64,000 nucleotides of DNA from Propionibacteriaceae bacterium (GTDB taxonomy: Bacteria > Actinomycetota > Actinomycetes > Propionibacteriales > Propionibacteriaceae): assembly GCA_009780915.1 (NCBI GenBank), contig WQZD01000010.1:1-64000 (forward strand). The letters are read 5' to 3'. Of this stretch, positions 34,625 to 43,535 are shown in pieces. The notes under the pieces are model-generated. The model saw nothing but the letters and a program-made list of their open reading frames with translations, had not been told where the DNA came from and ran no database searches. Each line of letters opens with the position of its first letter. Position 1 is the stretch's first letter. A program made the position numbers and the translations under genes.

Positions 34625-34696
34625 ATCGACGCATGATATGCCCGAGACACCAATCTACGCGATTTGTTCCCCATATGTTGAATCGAGTGCCATTCC

Positions 34697-34750
34697 CCGT
34701 GGGCGTACGGGCCCCGCCCCTCGCCCGTACGGGGGCGGGCGGGCCCACGG
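34697..34750 (+). promoter_or_regulatory. GC-rich hairpin in the uppP leader
   Basis: CCGTGGGC (34697-34704) pairs perfectly with GCCCACGG (34743-34750), and the inner GCCCCGCCCC faces GGGGGCGGGC, giving one long stem ~85 bp before uppP. There is no T-run. It may be part of the untranslated leader or a bidirectional block between divergent genes. Confidence 0.4.
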
Positions 34751-34832
34751 CGATCACCGCAGTGGTCCGACCCCCGGCGTGTGCCCTCTGCCAGATTCCA
34801 CCATCCGCTATCCTACGAAAAGAGAAAGTGAG

Positions 34833-35696
34833 ATGCGGATGGATTGGTTCATTTCTATCGTCCTGGGCATCGTGGAAGGGATCACTGAGTTCCTGCCGGT
34901 GTCGTCCACAGGCCACCTGACGATCGTCGAGAAACTCTTCGGTTTGTCGATCGACTCCGCCGACGTGACGGCCTTCACCGCCATCATCCAAGTCGGCGCC
35001 ATCGTGGCGGCGATCGTGTACTTCTGGAAAGACATCGTCCGCCTGGCCGTGGGCTGGTTCATGGGGCTGTTCAACGCCAGCAGGCGAGGCACCGATTACC
35101 GCCTGGGCTGGGCCGTCATCGTCGGATCCATCCCCATCGGGATCGTCGGCCTGGCCCTGCGCTCCGTCATCGAGACGACACTGCGCTCTCTGTGGGTCGT
35201 GGGCGTCGCCCTGATCGTGTGGAGCCTGGTGCTGTGGTACGCCGACCACCACTCGGCACGGCTGGCCAAAGCCCAACGGGCCCACGTGCGCGACGAGTCC
35301 ACCCTCACCGTCGTGGACGCGCTGATCATCGGATGCACGCAGTGCCTGGCCCTGGTCCCCGGGGTCTCGCGCTCGGGCGCCACGATCTCCGCGGCTCTCC
35401 TGCGCGGCATCGACCGTACCACCGCGACCCGGTGGAGCTTCTTCCTCGGCATCCCCGCCCTGACCCTGTCCGGCCTCATGCAGGCCGCAACGGCCTACCA
35501 TGCGATCTCGACCGGGATCGGCTGGGGGCCCACGGCCGTGGCCACCCTGATCTCCTTCGTCGTGGCCTACGCCACCATCGCCTGGTTGTTGAGGTTCGTG
35601 TCCTCCCACCGGTTCACCGTCTTCATCGTGTACCGCATCCTGGCCGGCCTGGCCGTGATCGCCTTGATCAGCTTTGGAATCGTCCAAGCGGTGTGA
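34833..35696 (+). CDS. uppP: Undecaprenyl-diphosphatase
   Basis: 287 residues from ATG 34833 (site AGAGAAAGTGAG); the frame stays open upstream without conservation. The BacA/UppP hallmarks are GIVEGITEFLPVSSTGHLTIV with the catalytic Glu cluster, and GCTQCLALVPGVSRSGATI as the second conserved loop. Seven to eight membrane helices are visible. It recycles the lipid carrier for peptidoglycan and confers bacitracin tolerance. Confidence 0.96.
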   Translation: MRMDWFISIVLGIVEGITEFLPVSSTGHLTIVEKLFGLSIDSADVTAFTAIIQVGAIVAAIVYFWKDIVRLAVGWFMGLFNASRRGTDYRLGWAVIVGSIPIGIVGLALRSVIETTLRSLWVVGVALIVWSLVLWYADHHSARLAKAQRAHVRDESTLTVVDALIIGCTQCLALVPGVSRSGATISAALLRGIDRTTATRWSFFLGIPALTLSGLMQAATAYHAISTGIGWGPTAVATLISFVVAYATIAWLLRFVSSHRFTVFIVYRILAGLAVIALISFGIVQAV

Positions 35697-35747
35697 GACT
35701 TCGCGCCGTCTCGGCCCCTTCGCCAACATCTGCTGCGCACCATGCCC

Positions 35748-35760
35748 TAGTCTTGGCTCT
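35748..35760 (+). promoter_or_regulatory. Leaderless -10 box of aldo/keto reductase
   Basis: TAGTCT at 35748-35753 lies seven bases before the ATG at 35761, and no ribosome site is present, so the transcript should start at or next to the start codon. No good -35 is visible. Confidence 0.5.
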
Positions 35761-36732
35761 ATGCGTACTGCTCATGTCGGGGAATCCGACCTCGTCGTTT
35801 CCCGCATGGGTCTGGGAACCATGTCCTGGGGGGCCCGAACCTCGGCCAACGACGCCCTCGCCATGCTCAAAGCCTTCCACTGGAAGGGGGGAACCCTGAT
35901 CGACACGGCGTCCGCCTATGGTTTCGGCGAGGTGGAGTCCATGATCGGCCGGTTCCTGTCCACCTCGATCCGTCGCGACGAGGTCGTCCTGTCCACGAAA
36001 TCAGGCTTCGTCCTACGAGGCGACCAGCGCGTGATCGACAACTCCCGTACCACCCTCCTGGCCGACCTGGAAGGCTCGCTTCGCCGCCTGAGGACGGATC
36101 GGGTCGACCTCTGGCAGGTCCACGCCTGGGGAGACACCCCTCTGGACGAGACCCTCGCCGCCGCCGACGAGGCCGTGGCACGAGGCATGGCCCGCCACGT
36201 CGGGGTCTCCAACTTCGTCGGCTGGCAGGCCGCCCAGGCGCACACCTGGCAGCGGGCCCTGCGCCGCACCCCCGTCGTCTCCGTCCAGGCGGAGTACTCC
36301 CTCCTGGCCAGGCGCGCGGAACTGGAGCTCCTTCCGTGCGTGATCGACCTGGGGATGGGATTCTTCCCGTGGTCCGGCCTGGGTCGCGGCGTGCTCACCG
36401 GCAAGTACACGGACTCGATCCCGCGTGACTCGCGTGGAGACGACCCCCGCATGGCATGGTTCGTGGACCAGTACCTCGACGAGGGCTCCCGGCGTATCGT
36501 CCAGGCAGTCGTCACGGCAGCGGACGGGCTGGGCCTGAGCCCCGCCCAAGTGGCGTGGATCTGGGTACGGGACGCGCCCGGGGTGACCGCGCCCCTGATC
36601 GGCCCCCGCGACCTGGACCAACTGGCGCCCCTGCTCGCCGTGGACGAGATCCAGTTGCCCGAGCCCATCATCTCCGCCCTGGACGACGTCTCGGGCGGGC
36701 CCAACCAGTCGCGAGCCCTCGACGCCCGCTGA
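35761..36732 (+). CDS. Aldo/keto reductase
   Basis: 323 residues from ATG 35761. TIM-barrel AKR features are MGLGTMSWG, LIDTASAYGFGEVESMIG with the catalytic Asp and Tyr, the Lys in VLSTKSG, DLWQVHAWG for the catalytic His, and the C-terminal NADPH-binding IGPRDLDQL. It is closest to the AKR11/YajO-like oxidoreductases; the substrate is unknown. It is transcribed convergently toward the ECF S-component gene. The 99-bp gap between them has two copies of GGCGACCACGCGCA. Confidence 0.9.
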   Translation: MRTAHVGESDLVVSRMGLGTMSWGARTSANDALAMLKAFHWKGGTLIDTASAYGFGEVESMIGRFLSTSIRRDEVVLSTKSGFVLRGDQRVIDNSRTTLLADLEGSLRRLRTDRVDLWQVHAWGDTPLDETLAAADEAVARGMARHVGVSNFVGWQAAQAHTWQRALRRTPVVSVQAEYSLLARRAELELLPCVIDLGMGFFPWSGLGRGVLTGKYTDSIPRDSRGDDPRMAWFVDQYLDEGSRRIVQAVVTAADGLGLSPAQVAWIWVRDAPGVTAPLIGPRDLDQLAPLLAVDEIQLPEPIISALDDVSGGPNQSRALDAR

Positions 36733-36831
36733 CAGGCGACCACGCGCAGACGACCGCTGACAGACACCAGCGGGCAGGCGACCACGCGCACATGGCGTGT
36801 GGCGGTAGGTCTGCGCCCTGGAAACCGCGCC

Positions 36832-37683
36832 TCAGGGCTGGACGAACTCGATGTCGGGGGCGAAGACCGCGCGGCGTACCGTCCGGCGGAAGGCCGCCAG
36901 CACAGGCGCGCCGACCAAGACGATCAGCACAGTGTTGGCCACAGCCCTGCCGGTGTCCCACACGGCGGTGGAGGTGATCAGCGTGAACCAGGCGAAGCGG
37001 GTCAGGTTCTCCAGCAGCGGACCGCCGGGGATGTACGCCAGTTGGGCGTCGGCGCCCATCGACGGGCCGGTGACGAAGGGCCAGAACCACAGGTTCATGA
37101 TGGCCCCGAAGAGGTAGGCCACCACGATCCCGTACACCACGAGCAGGGCTACCTCCGCCTTGCCCCTCACCCATCGCCCGAAGAGGCGGTTCGGCAAGAA
37201 GCCCGCCCCCATGCCGATCCACGCCGACGCCAGCATCTGGAAGGGCATCCACGGCCCCACTCCGGCGGTGAGCAGGGCGGACGCGAACATGGAGGTGCAG
37301 CCCAAGACGAAGCCGAACCCCGGGCCGAAGACCCTCCCGGCCAGGATGAGGAGGAAGAACACGGTCTCGATCCCGCCGGTCCCCGCCCCTAGGGGGCGCA
37401 GGGCCGCGTTGATGGCGGAGAGGACTCCCAGGATGGCCAGGGCTTTGGCGTCGATCCCCTTCTCCGAGATTTGCGCCAAGACGAGGAAGATCAGCAGGGG
37501 CAGCAGGGCGACGAAGATGAAGGGCGAGGCGTCCCCCAGACCGCTCGGCGAGGGGGCGGCGACGAACAGGGGCCACGCGAACATGCCGAGACCCGCCACG
37601 GTCAGGACGGTGAGCATCAGCGCGGACTTCCACTCCAACGGCACAGGCCGGTCGTCCAGGGTCAGGGGTGCGCGCCGGGTCAC
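36832..37683 (-). CDS. ECF transporter S component, predicted cobalamin-specific
   Basis: 283 residues from GTG 37683, overlapping the ATPase stop by GTGA. Six or so membrane helices are present, with a short basic N-terminus and an aromatic/Gly-rich centre (VFGPGFGFVLGCTSMFASALLTAGVGPWMPFQMLASAWIG is typical of this S-component branch, here cited only in part). S components bind the vitamin and topple in the membrane to release it. The substrate assignment rests on the operon's cobalamin riboswitch and transcobalamin-like partners, not on residues. It is last gene of the five-gene operon. Confidence 0.85.
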   Translation of the reverse strand: MTRRAPLTLDDRPVPLEWKSALMLTVLTVAGLGMFAWPLFVAAPSPSGLGDASPFIFVALLPLLIFLVLAQISEKGIDAKALAILGVLSAINAALRPLGAGTGGIETVFFLLILAGRVFGPGFGFVLGCTSMFASALLTAGVGPWMPFQMLASAWIGMGAGFLPNRLFGRWVRGKAEVALLVVYGIVVAYLFGAIMNLWFWPFVTGPSMGADAQLAYIPGGPLLENLTRFAWFTLITSTAVWDTGRAVANTVLIVLVGAPVLAAFRRTVRRAVFAPDIEFVQP

Positions 37684-39425
37684 GAGCGGTCCCCCGCCCC
37701 TGGGTCGAGGTCGATCTCGTGCAGCGCCTGGTCCACTTGATAGGGGGTCAACCAACGCATGGGGTGGAGCACTTTGGCCACCTGGGGGGCGAACAGGGCG
37801 GAGGTGCCCAGGACCTCGGCGGCGCTGCCGGTGTGGATGACCTCGCCCGCCGCCATGACGATGATCTGGTCGGCCACTTCGGCGGCGAACTCGACGTCGT
37901 GCGTGACCACGGCCACCGCCCGGCCGTCACCGGCCATCTCGGCCAGGATCTGCGCCAATGTGGCTTTCGCCGGGTAGTCCAGGCCCCGGGTGGGCTCGTC
38001 CAAGAGGATGGCATGGGGGCGGGCGGTCAACTGGATGGCCAGCACCAGGCAGAGCTTCTGGCCCTCGGACAGGTCGCGCGGATGGGTGGCGGGGTCGATG
38101 GTGGGCGCCAGAGCGTCCACGATCCTGCGGCACAGCCCCGGCTCGCACCCGCTCTCCGCGTCGGCGGCCTGGCACTCCTGGTCGACGGTCGGCAGATAGA
38201 GCAGGTCGGCGGCGCTCTGGGGGACCAACCGCACGAGGTCCCGCACCTGGTCGGCGGGGACGTCGCCCAACCCGACCCCGTCGACGAAGAAGGCGCCGGA
38301 GTCGAGCTTCTGCACCCCTGTCAGGGCCCACAGCAGGGTCGATTTCCCCGACCCGTTCCTGCCCATCACCACGGTGATGGCGCCCGCGGGGAAGGACACG
38401 GACACATCTTTCACCGCGTGGACAGGCCCGTACGACACGCTCAGGCCCTCCACCTGCACGCCCGCGGGTCGCGACCCGTCGCGACGGCGGCCCCGGGAAT
38501 GACGCCGTCTCGCGGCGACGGGCGTGTCGACCCCTTCGCTCAGCGCCAGCCGGACCGAGGACTTCCCCTCGGCGGGTGGGATACGCGGCCATCGCTGCGG
38601 GTCGACTCCGTCCACGGCCTGTCGTAACCCGTCGGCCATGCGACGAGCTTCGCGCACGGACAGGGGCACCTGGTCGAACCCGGCCCGTCGTCCGAGATCC
38701 ACCACGGGGGGGACGAGGGGGCTGATCGCCATGACCTCGCGCGTCGGCCCGTCGATCACCCTTCCGGTCCCGTCCAGCAGGAGCATGCGGTCGGCGTACC
38801 CCGCCACCCTCTCCAGGCGATGCTCGGCGACGATGACGGTCAGCCCGATGTCGTGGACCAGGCGCAGCAGAGCGGCCAGCACCTCCTCGGCCGAGACGGG
38901 GTCCAAGGCGGAGGTGGGCTCGTCGAGGACGAGCACCCGTGCCCCCGTGGCGAGCACCGATCCGATGGCGACTCGCTGCTGCTGCCCGCCGGACAAGGTG
39001 CGCAAGGGACGAGAGCGTAGATCCGCCAGACCGAGGATGTCCAGCGTCTCCTCGACACGGGTCCTCATGGCCTGCGGGCCGATCGCGAGTTGCTCCATGC
39101 CGTAGGCCAACTCCTCCTCGACCGTGTCGGTGACGAACCCCGCCAGGGGATCCTGACTGACCACGCCCACCATGTCGGCGAGGTCGCGGGGAGGGTGGGT
39201 CGCGGTGTCGAGGCCGTTCACACGCACCCGCCCGGTCACGATCCCGCCGGTGAAGTGGGGCACGTGCCCGTTGATGGCGCCGAGCAAGGTCGATTTCCCC
39301 GATCCGGTGCGGCCAGCCACCAGGACCAGCTCGCCGTCGGGGATGTGGATGTCGACGTCGCGCAGGACCAGCCGTGCCCGAGGGTCGGCGGTGTAGCGGA
39401 TCGACACATGGTCGACATCGATCAT
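37680..39425 (-). CDS. ECF transporter fused ATPase subunit (A-A')
   Basis: 581 residues from ATG 39425, overlapping the ecfT stop by 4 bp. It carries two ATPase domains. The first has GRTGSGKST, TLSGGQQQRVAIG and VLVLDEPTSALDP. The second has GRNGSGKST, DLSEGQKLCLVLA (G to E in the signature) and ILLDEPTRGLDYP. A basic linker (~residues 290-310) joins them. It powers the importer with EcfT. Fused A-A' proteins are known in ECF systems dedicated to one vitamin. Confidence 0.92.
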   Translation of the reverse strand: MIDVDHVSIRYTADPRARLVLRDVDIHIPDGELVLVAGRTGSGKSTLLGAINGHVPHFTGGIVTGRVRVNGLDTATHPPRDLADMVGVVSQDPLAGFVTDTVEEELAYGMEQLAIGPQAMRTRVEETLDILGLADLRSRPLRTLSGGQQQRVAIGSVLATGARVLVLDEPTSALDPVSAEEVLAALLRLVHDIGLTVIVAEHRLERVAGYADRMLLLDGTGRVIDGPTREVMAISPLVPPVVDLGRRAGFDQVPLSVREARRMADGLRQAVDGVDPQRWPRIPPAEGKSSVRLALSEGVDTPVAARRRHSRGRRRDGSRPAGVQVEGLSVSYGPVHAVKDVSVSFPAGAITVVMGRNGSGKSTLLWALTGVQKLDSGAFFVDGVGLGDVPADQVRDLVRLVPQSAADLLYLPTVDQECQAADAESGCEPGLCRRIVDALAPTIDPATHPRDLSEGQKLCLVLAIQLTARPHAILLDEPTRGLDYPAKATLAQILAEMAGDGRAVAVVTHDVEFAAEVADQIIVMAAGEVIHTGSAAEVLGTSALFAPQVAKVLHPMRWLTPYQVDQALHEIDLDPGAGDRS

Positions 39426-40585
39426 CGTGGAGCACCTCGTAACGTCAATGGTTGTCTGTCGGGGGCGTGGTCGGCTGTCACAGTCACAGACCCCGAGGGC
39501 CAGCGCTGCGGGGACGGCGCCAGGGCGGCTGGAACTAGCAGGACGAGCACAGCGAGCAGGGCGCCCACGCTGACCGGGGGCACGCCGAGGGGCTGCGTCG
39601 GAGGGTAGGCGACCAGGGGTTGGGCGATGGACACGACGACCATCCCCACGCAGGCCAGGATCCCCGATCCCAGGACCACCCATTCGGGAGCGGCCATCGG
39701 GTCGGGACGGTACCTCGTGCGATGCGCCCGCGCGCCGGACAGCTTCAGTCCCGCCACGGCGACCACCACGCCGACGGCGACCATCGAGGCGCCCGCCCAC
39801 ACGGGGGTCACCCCGGTGTCGAGCAGCCCGTACGCGCCCACGCACACGGCCAGGGACCCCAGGATCAGCAAGGCGGAGGTGGCGCGTCGCGTCGCGGGAC
39901 TGACCGGCGCGGAGCGCCCGTACCCCCGGGAATCCATGGCCCCGGCGAGGATCAACGAGCGGTCCAAGGCGTCGGAGAGGACGGGCATGGCGACGTTGCG
40001 GATCAGATGCGCGCCCTTGCCGGTCTCCGCGCGCAGTTGGCGCGCCCGTCCGACCCGTACCAAGGACTCCGCCAGTTGCGGGAACACGGAGATGGCGATG
40101 ACGACGACCGCCCCCCACTCGTACAAGGCCCCTGGGACGGCCGCCAGCAGTCTCTTGGGATTGGCCAGCGCGTTGGCCGCGCCGACGGCCACCACCATGG
40201 CCGCCAACTGGAGCGCCGATCCGCCGGCGCCGACGAGCGCCTCGGCTGACACGGGCCCCAACAATCTCACAGACGGAAGCCCCGGAATGGTCACGACCGG
40301 AAGCCGGAGCACCACCGTGGGCCCGGCGGCCGAGAACAGGACACGGAACCCCACCCGCAGGACGATGATGAAGCACGCAAGATACAGGTACATCCGAAAG
40401 GCCATCGCCCACGGCGCGGACGTGCGCCGGACCTGGACCGTGACACAACAGATGGCGATGAGCAGGCCGAGCAGGATGGGATTGACCGTGCGCGACGCGA
40501 CCACCGCGCACCCGATCGCCCAGCCCCACCACGCCCCCGGGTGAAGAGAGCGCGGCATGAAGAACCTTTTCACCACGGATGTCAT
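39422..40585 (-). CDS. ecfT: ECF transporter transmembrane T component
   Basis: 387 residues from ATG 40585, overlapping the upstream stop (ATGA); the much longer open frame beyond is non-coding shadow. Hydrophobic segments cover most of the chain. The coupling-helix signatures appear as LVRVGRARQLRAETG and ILAGAMDSRGYGRS, the A-R-x type motifs that contact the ATPases. It is the scaffold between A-A' and the S component. Confidence 0.9.
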   Translation of the reverse strand: MTSVVKRFFMPRSLHPGAWWGWAIGCAVVASRTVNPILLGLLIAICCVTVQVRRTSAPWAMAFRMYLYLACFIIVLRVGFRVLFSAAGPTVVLRLPVVTIPGLPSVRLLGPVSAEALVGAGGSALQLAAMVVAVGAANALANPKRLLAAVPGALYEWGAVVVIAISVFPQLAESLVRVGRARQLRAETGKGAHLIRNVAMPVLSDALDRSLILAGAMDSRGYGRSAPVSPATRRATSALLILGSLAVCVGAYGLLDTGVTPVWAGASMVAVGVVVAVAGLKLSGARAHRTRYRPDPMAAPEWVVLGSGILACVGMVVVSIAQPLVAYPPTQPLGVPPVSVGALLAVLVLLVPAALAPSPQRWPSGSVTVTADHAPDRQPLTLRGAPR

Positions 40586-41535
40586 GGTACGCCATGACGT
40601 CGTCGGAACCAGGCCACCCCTGCGGCGGCCCCGCCGATCAGGACGGTCAGCGCCACCCCCGCGCCCGCGCCCCACCGATAGTCTCGGGGGGACACGTCCG
40701 CGTCGTCGGTCGGGCCAGGAGTCGCCTGTGCGCCCGCCTGGGGGGACGAGGAGGGGGACGAGGAGGGCGGCATGCCCGCCGACTCGGAGCCGGAGGGCGT
40801 GTCCGTCTCGGCCGGGTCTCCGGTCGGGGCGACCGCCGACGAGCCGGGCTCGGAGGTAGCGCCGCCCGACGAGGGGCCCTCGGGACGGGAGGGGGCCGGT
40901 GGCACGGGAGGGGGTTCGGGCGCCTGTGACGTGGCGGGGGCGGGCTCGGGGGGCGGGGTCGCCCACATGCTCGGCGTCACGCGAGGGACGGGCGCTTGCC
41001 CGAATCCTCGTCCCAGCGAGAAGGACCACCCTTCCCACTGTCCGACAACGACCGCCCGTGTGGAGGGGCCTTGCGTGGCGTACGTCCAGGAGCCGCCCTG
41101 GGGCGCCCACCAGAACGACCAGTACGCGGTCGCCGGCGGAGTGCTGACGCAGGACTCGACGTACGTCCCCCCGTTCGGGAGGGTGATGACCTCAGACTCC
41201 CCGGGACGGGAATCGATCCGGCACACGAACCCGATCCCGTCTCGGGCCGTCCCTTGGACGGATGCCCCGGACGCCCGCAGGGCGTCGAGGGACGTGCTTC
41301 CCGCCGACAGGCCGGAGACGCAGGTCGTCCTGGTCCCCTCGCCCAGACCCTGGAAGTCGACCACCACCGTGACCGCGCCCGAGTCCGTGGCCGCGCAGGC
41401 GCCCGGACGCGCATGGACGCCCGCCAACGGCAGGGCGCGAACAGTCCTGTCGGCTGCGGGGACGACAGAGGGTGGAGGGCCGGCGGCGGCGACTACCGTC
41501 ATCACCGCCGCCAGCCCGATGAGCAGGTGTCTCAC
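40582..41535 (-). CDS. Exported DUF4430 (transcobalamin-C-like) membrane-anchored protein
   Basis: 317 residues from GTG 41535 (GTGA overlap with the previous stop); ATG 41550 is possible. The signal peptide is VRHLLIGLAAVMTVVAAAG. Residues ~45-165 form a DUF4430-like domain (AVTVVVDFQGLGEGTRTTC, then YWSFWWAPQGGSWTYATQG), related to the beta domain of transcobalamin and intrinsic factor. A long Pro/Ser/Gly-rich spacer follows, then a C-terminal membrane helix and RRRHG. It probably holds B12 at the surface and hands it to the ECF importer (inference). Confidence 0.8.
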   Translation of the reverse strand: MRHLLIGLAAVMTVVAAAGPPPSVVPAADRTVRALPLAGVHARPGACAATDSGAVTVVVDFQGLGEGTRTTCVSGLSAGSTSLDALRASGASVQGTARDGIGFVCRIDSRPGESEVITLPNGGTYVESCVSTPPATAYWSFWWAPQGGSWTYATQGPSTRAVVVGQWEGWSFSLGRGFGQAPVPRVTPSMWATPPPEPAPATSQAPEPPPVPPAPSRPEGPSSGGATSEPGSSAVAPTGDPAETDTPSGSESAGMPPSSSPSSSPQAGAQATPGPTDDADVSPRDYRWGAGAGVALTVLIGGAAAGVAWFRRRHGVP

Positions 41536-43316
41536 TGGTGCAGCGCCCATCGACGCAGGAGGACGACTCCCCCGAGCGTCGAGATGACAGCACACATCGG
41601 CATGGCACTGCTCGGCGCCGCCACCGATCCGCCCGTCGGCGCAGTGATGGCGGCAGAAGGCGCCGACGAGGTGTCATCCGTCGGGTCCGTCCCACTGGGA
41701 GTGGTGGGTTTCTCCGACGGATCCTCAGGCGCCTCGCAGGCGGGGACGGGAAGGCCCCGGTCCATGCCTGTCACAGACAGGGACGCGAACTGCGGACCGC
41801 CCAGTCCCAGGACGGCTTGGACGGACGCACGCAGGAACTGCGCCGCCGTCCCCGGCTGCAGACCGTCGGTGAGGGCCGAGTCGAACCCCGCGCGGTCGTA
41901 GGCGATGGCCCCGAGATCCGTGGGGGCCACGGATGCGTCGCCCGTCCCCAGCGCCTCGCAGGTGACCTGCAGGGCGCCGATGAAACCGGCCGCGTCGGCG
42001 GCGGCTTCGGTGTTCGTCTGGAGAGCTTGGGCGGCCAGACCCGTGCTGTTGGCGTTGGCCACACCGAAGCTGGAGAACCCGCCCGTCGCGTCCTGTTGGC
42101 TCGCCAACCACTGCTCGGAGGTCGCGATCGCCGGGTCGTCCGCAGGCACGGAGGCCGACCGCAGAGCTTGGACCACCATGGCCGTCGAATCGACGTCCGG
42201 GGCCGAGCAATCGGGCGACCACCCGTAGGACCCCTGGTTCGCCGACGAGGGGTCTGTGCACTGCTGGCGCGTCATCCACGCCGTGGCTTGCGCGGGGACG
42301 CCGCCGCTCGTCCTCGCCAGGGCCAGCATGGCCAAGGGGTGGGAGAAGACGGAATCGGTCCCGCTGCGCCCGAAGGAGCCGTCGGCGTTCATCACCGATC
42401 TCAGGTCGGCGAGGAGGTTGCGCGTCCCGCCCTCGACCGGGAAGGCGGCGGGGTCGAGCCCAGCCACCTCCAGCCCCAGGACCGTCTTGGCGATCTTCGC
42501 CCAGGCGGTCGAGACGTCGGCCTGGGGGCCGATGTACGCCGTCCCCGAGGCGTAGACCTTCTGCGCGGTCGCCATCAGTTGGTCCGCGCCGACCCCGGAG
42601 GAGGCCAAGGCGAAGATGGCGTCGAGGGTGAGGCCCCAGTCCGGGGACGCTCCCCCCAGGGCGACGTCGCCCGTGGCCGCCAGTTGCGAGGCGATCCAGG
42701 CGGCGGCCCATCCCGCGTCAGGAGAGCCCTGCGCGGCCGACGGCGGCGCGGGAATCATCACGTCCCCGCGCGGCAGGTCGCTCAACGCCGGAGTCGGCAC
42801 GCACACCGACGGGTCGTCCATGGCGTCCGTGTAGCCCGGCATCGAGTCGGCCAACATGCAGTCCCACGAGTCGAAGACCCGGAAGAGATAGGCCTGGTCG
42901 GTGGAGACGGGCCCGTCCATGGCCCCCACTTGCGCCATACGCCACGCGTCGCCCGGTAGCCCGGACGCGGTGCCGGACGTGGTCGAGGTGTAGAGCGCCC
43001 ACCAGCCTTGCCAGCCGTACAGGACTGCGGGATCGATGCCGTCGATGGCCGTCACGAAGCCGCTGGCGTCGGTGACGACGAACCCGGCTTTCTGGAAGGC
43101 GTCCAACACGGTGCCGGAGGCGCCGGGGGCGCACCTGACATCGGCCTTCGTCCCGTCCAGGGAGTAGTCGACCACGACAGTGACGCCTTGGCCCGGTTGG
43201 CATGCGGCGCCTGTGACGTCGGCACCGTCGGCCCGTGCCGACAATGGCGCGAGCAGACCGAGCAATGAGACAGATAAGGCAGCCGCGATAGGGACTGCCT
43301 TAGAGAGAATTTTCAT
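41532..43316 (-). CDS. Transcobalamin/intrinsic-factor-like exported B12-binding protein (predicted)
   Basis: 594 residues from ATG 43316. After the signal peptide (AAALSVSLLGLLAPLSARA) comes a DUF4430-like domain (~40-150; VTVVVDYSLDGTKADVRC, GWQGWWALYTSTTSG, YLFRVFDSWDC). Next is an alpha/alpha-barrel of prenyltransferase/squalene-cyclase-like repeats (~205-520). These show the helical-pair motifs NADGSFGRSG, GSYGWSPDCSAPDVDSTAMVVQAL and GGFSSFGVANANSTGLAAQAL. A Thr/Pro-rich stalk and C-terminal hydrophobic anchor with RRW follow. Human intrinsic factor has the same two folds in reverse order. The riboswitch just upstream and the ECF genes downstream support B12 capture. Catalysis is unlikely, since no cyclase DXDD motif is visible. 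Confidence 0.85.
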   Translation of the reverse strand: MKILSKAVPIAAALSVSLLGLLAPLSARADGADVTGAACQPGQGVTVVVDYSLDGTKADVRCAPGASGTVLDAFQKAGFVVTDASGFVTAIDGIDPAVLYGWQGWWALYTSTTSGTASGLPGDAWRMAQVGAMDGPVSTDQAYLFRVFDSWDCMLADSMPGYTDAMDDPSVCVPTPALSDLPRGDVMIPAPPSAAQGSPDAGWAAAWIASQLAATGDVALGGASPDWGLTLDAIFALASSGVGADQLMATAQKVYASGTAYIGPQADVSTAWAKIAKTVLGLEVAGLDPAAFPVEGGTRNLLADLRSVMNADGSFGRSGTDSVFSHPLAMLALARTSGGVPAQATAWMTRQQCTDPSSANQGSYGWSPDCSAPDVDSTAMVVQALRSASVPADDPAIATSEQWLASQQDATGGFSSFGVANANSTGLAAQALQTNTEAAADAAGFIGALQVTCEALGTGDASVAPTDLGAIAYDRAGFDSALTDGLQPGTAAQFLRASVQAVLGLGGPQFASLSVTGMDRGLPVPACEAPEDPSEKPTTPSGTDPTDDTSSAPSAAITAPTGGSVAAPSSAMPMCAVISTLGGVVLLRRWALHQ

Positions 43317-43324
43317 TCATTATT

Positions 43325-43362
43325 CTTTCTGTGAGCGATCCGAAAGAGAACGTCACAGAAAG
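43325..43362 (-). promoter_or_regulatory. Hairpin overlapping the translation start region (riboswitch expression platform)
   Basis: CTTTCTGTGA and TCACAGAAAG form a perfect 10-bp stem with an 18-nt loop. The stem ends eight bases before the ATG at 43316 and includes the only purine-rich ribosome-site candidate (AGAAAG). It probably blocks translation when formed, downstream of the cobalamin aptamer. Confidence 0.65.
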
Positions 43363-43384
43363 TCAGGGATGATTTCCGACGCCC

Positions 43385-43535
43385 CTCCACAGACCTCGAT
43401 GGTGGGAAACGCTCCTTACCAGTCAGGTATCCGGACTCATCGTCGACGTGCGACGATACACCGTTGCGGGTCAGTGTCGGGATTCAACCGACTTCCCCTG
43501 TCTGGGCAGGTTATTGAGTTGTGAGGCTCACACTA
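43385..43535 (-). promoter_or_regulatory. Cobalamin riboswitch
   Basis: On the minus strand the conserved cobalamin-aptamer core is present in order: GGGGAAGTCGG with the paired CCCGAC (43497-43476), ACCCGCAACGGTG (43470-43459), and the B12 box GGATACCTG (43432-43424) preceded by GAGTCC. It starts at the dapC stop and leads directly into the B12-uptake operon. Boundaries are approximate. Confidence 0.92.
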
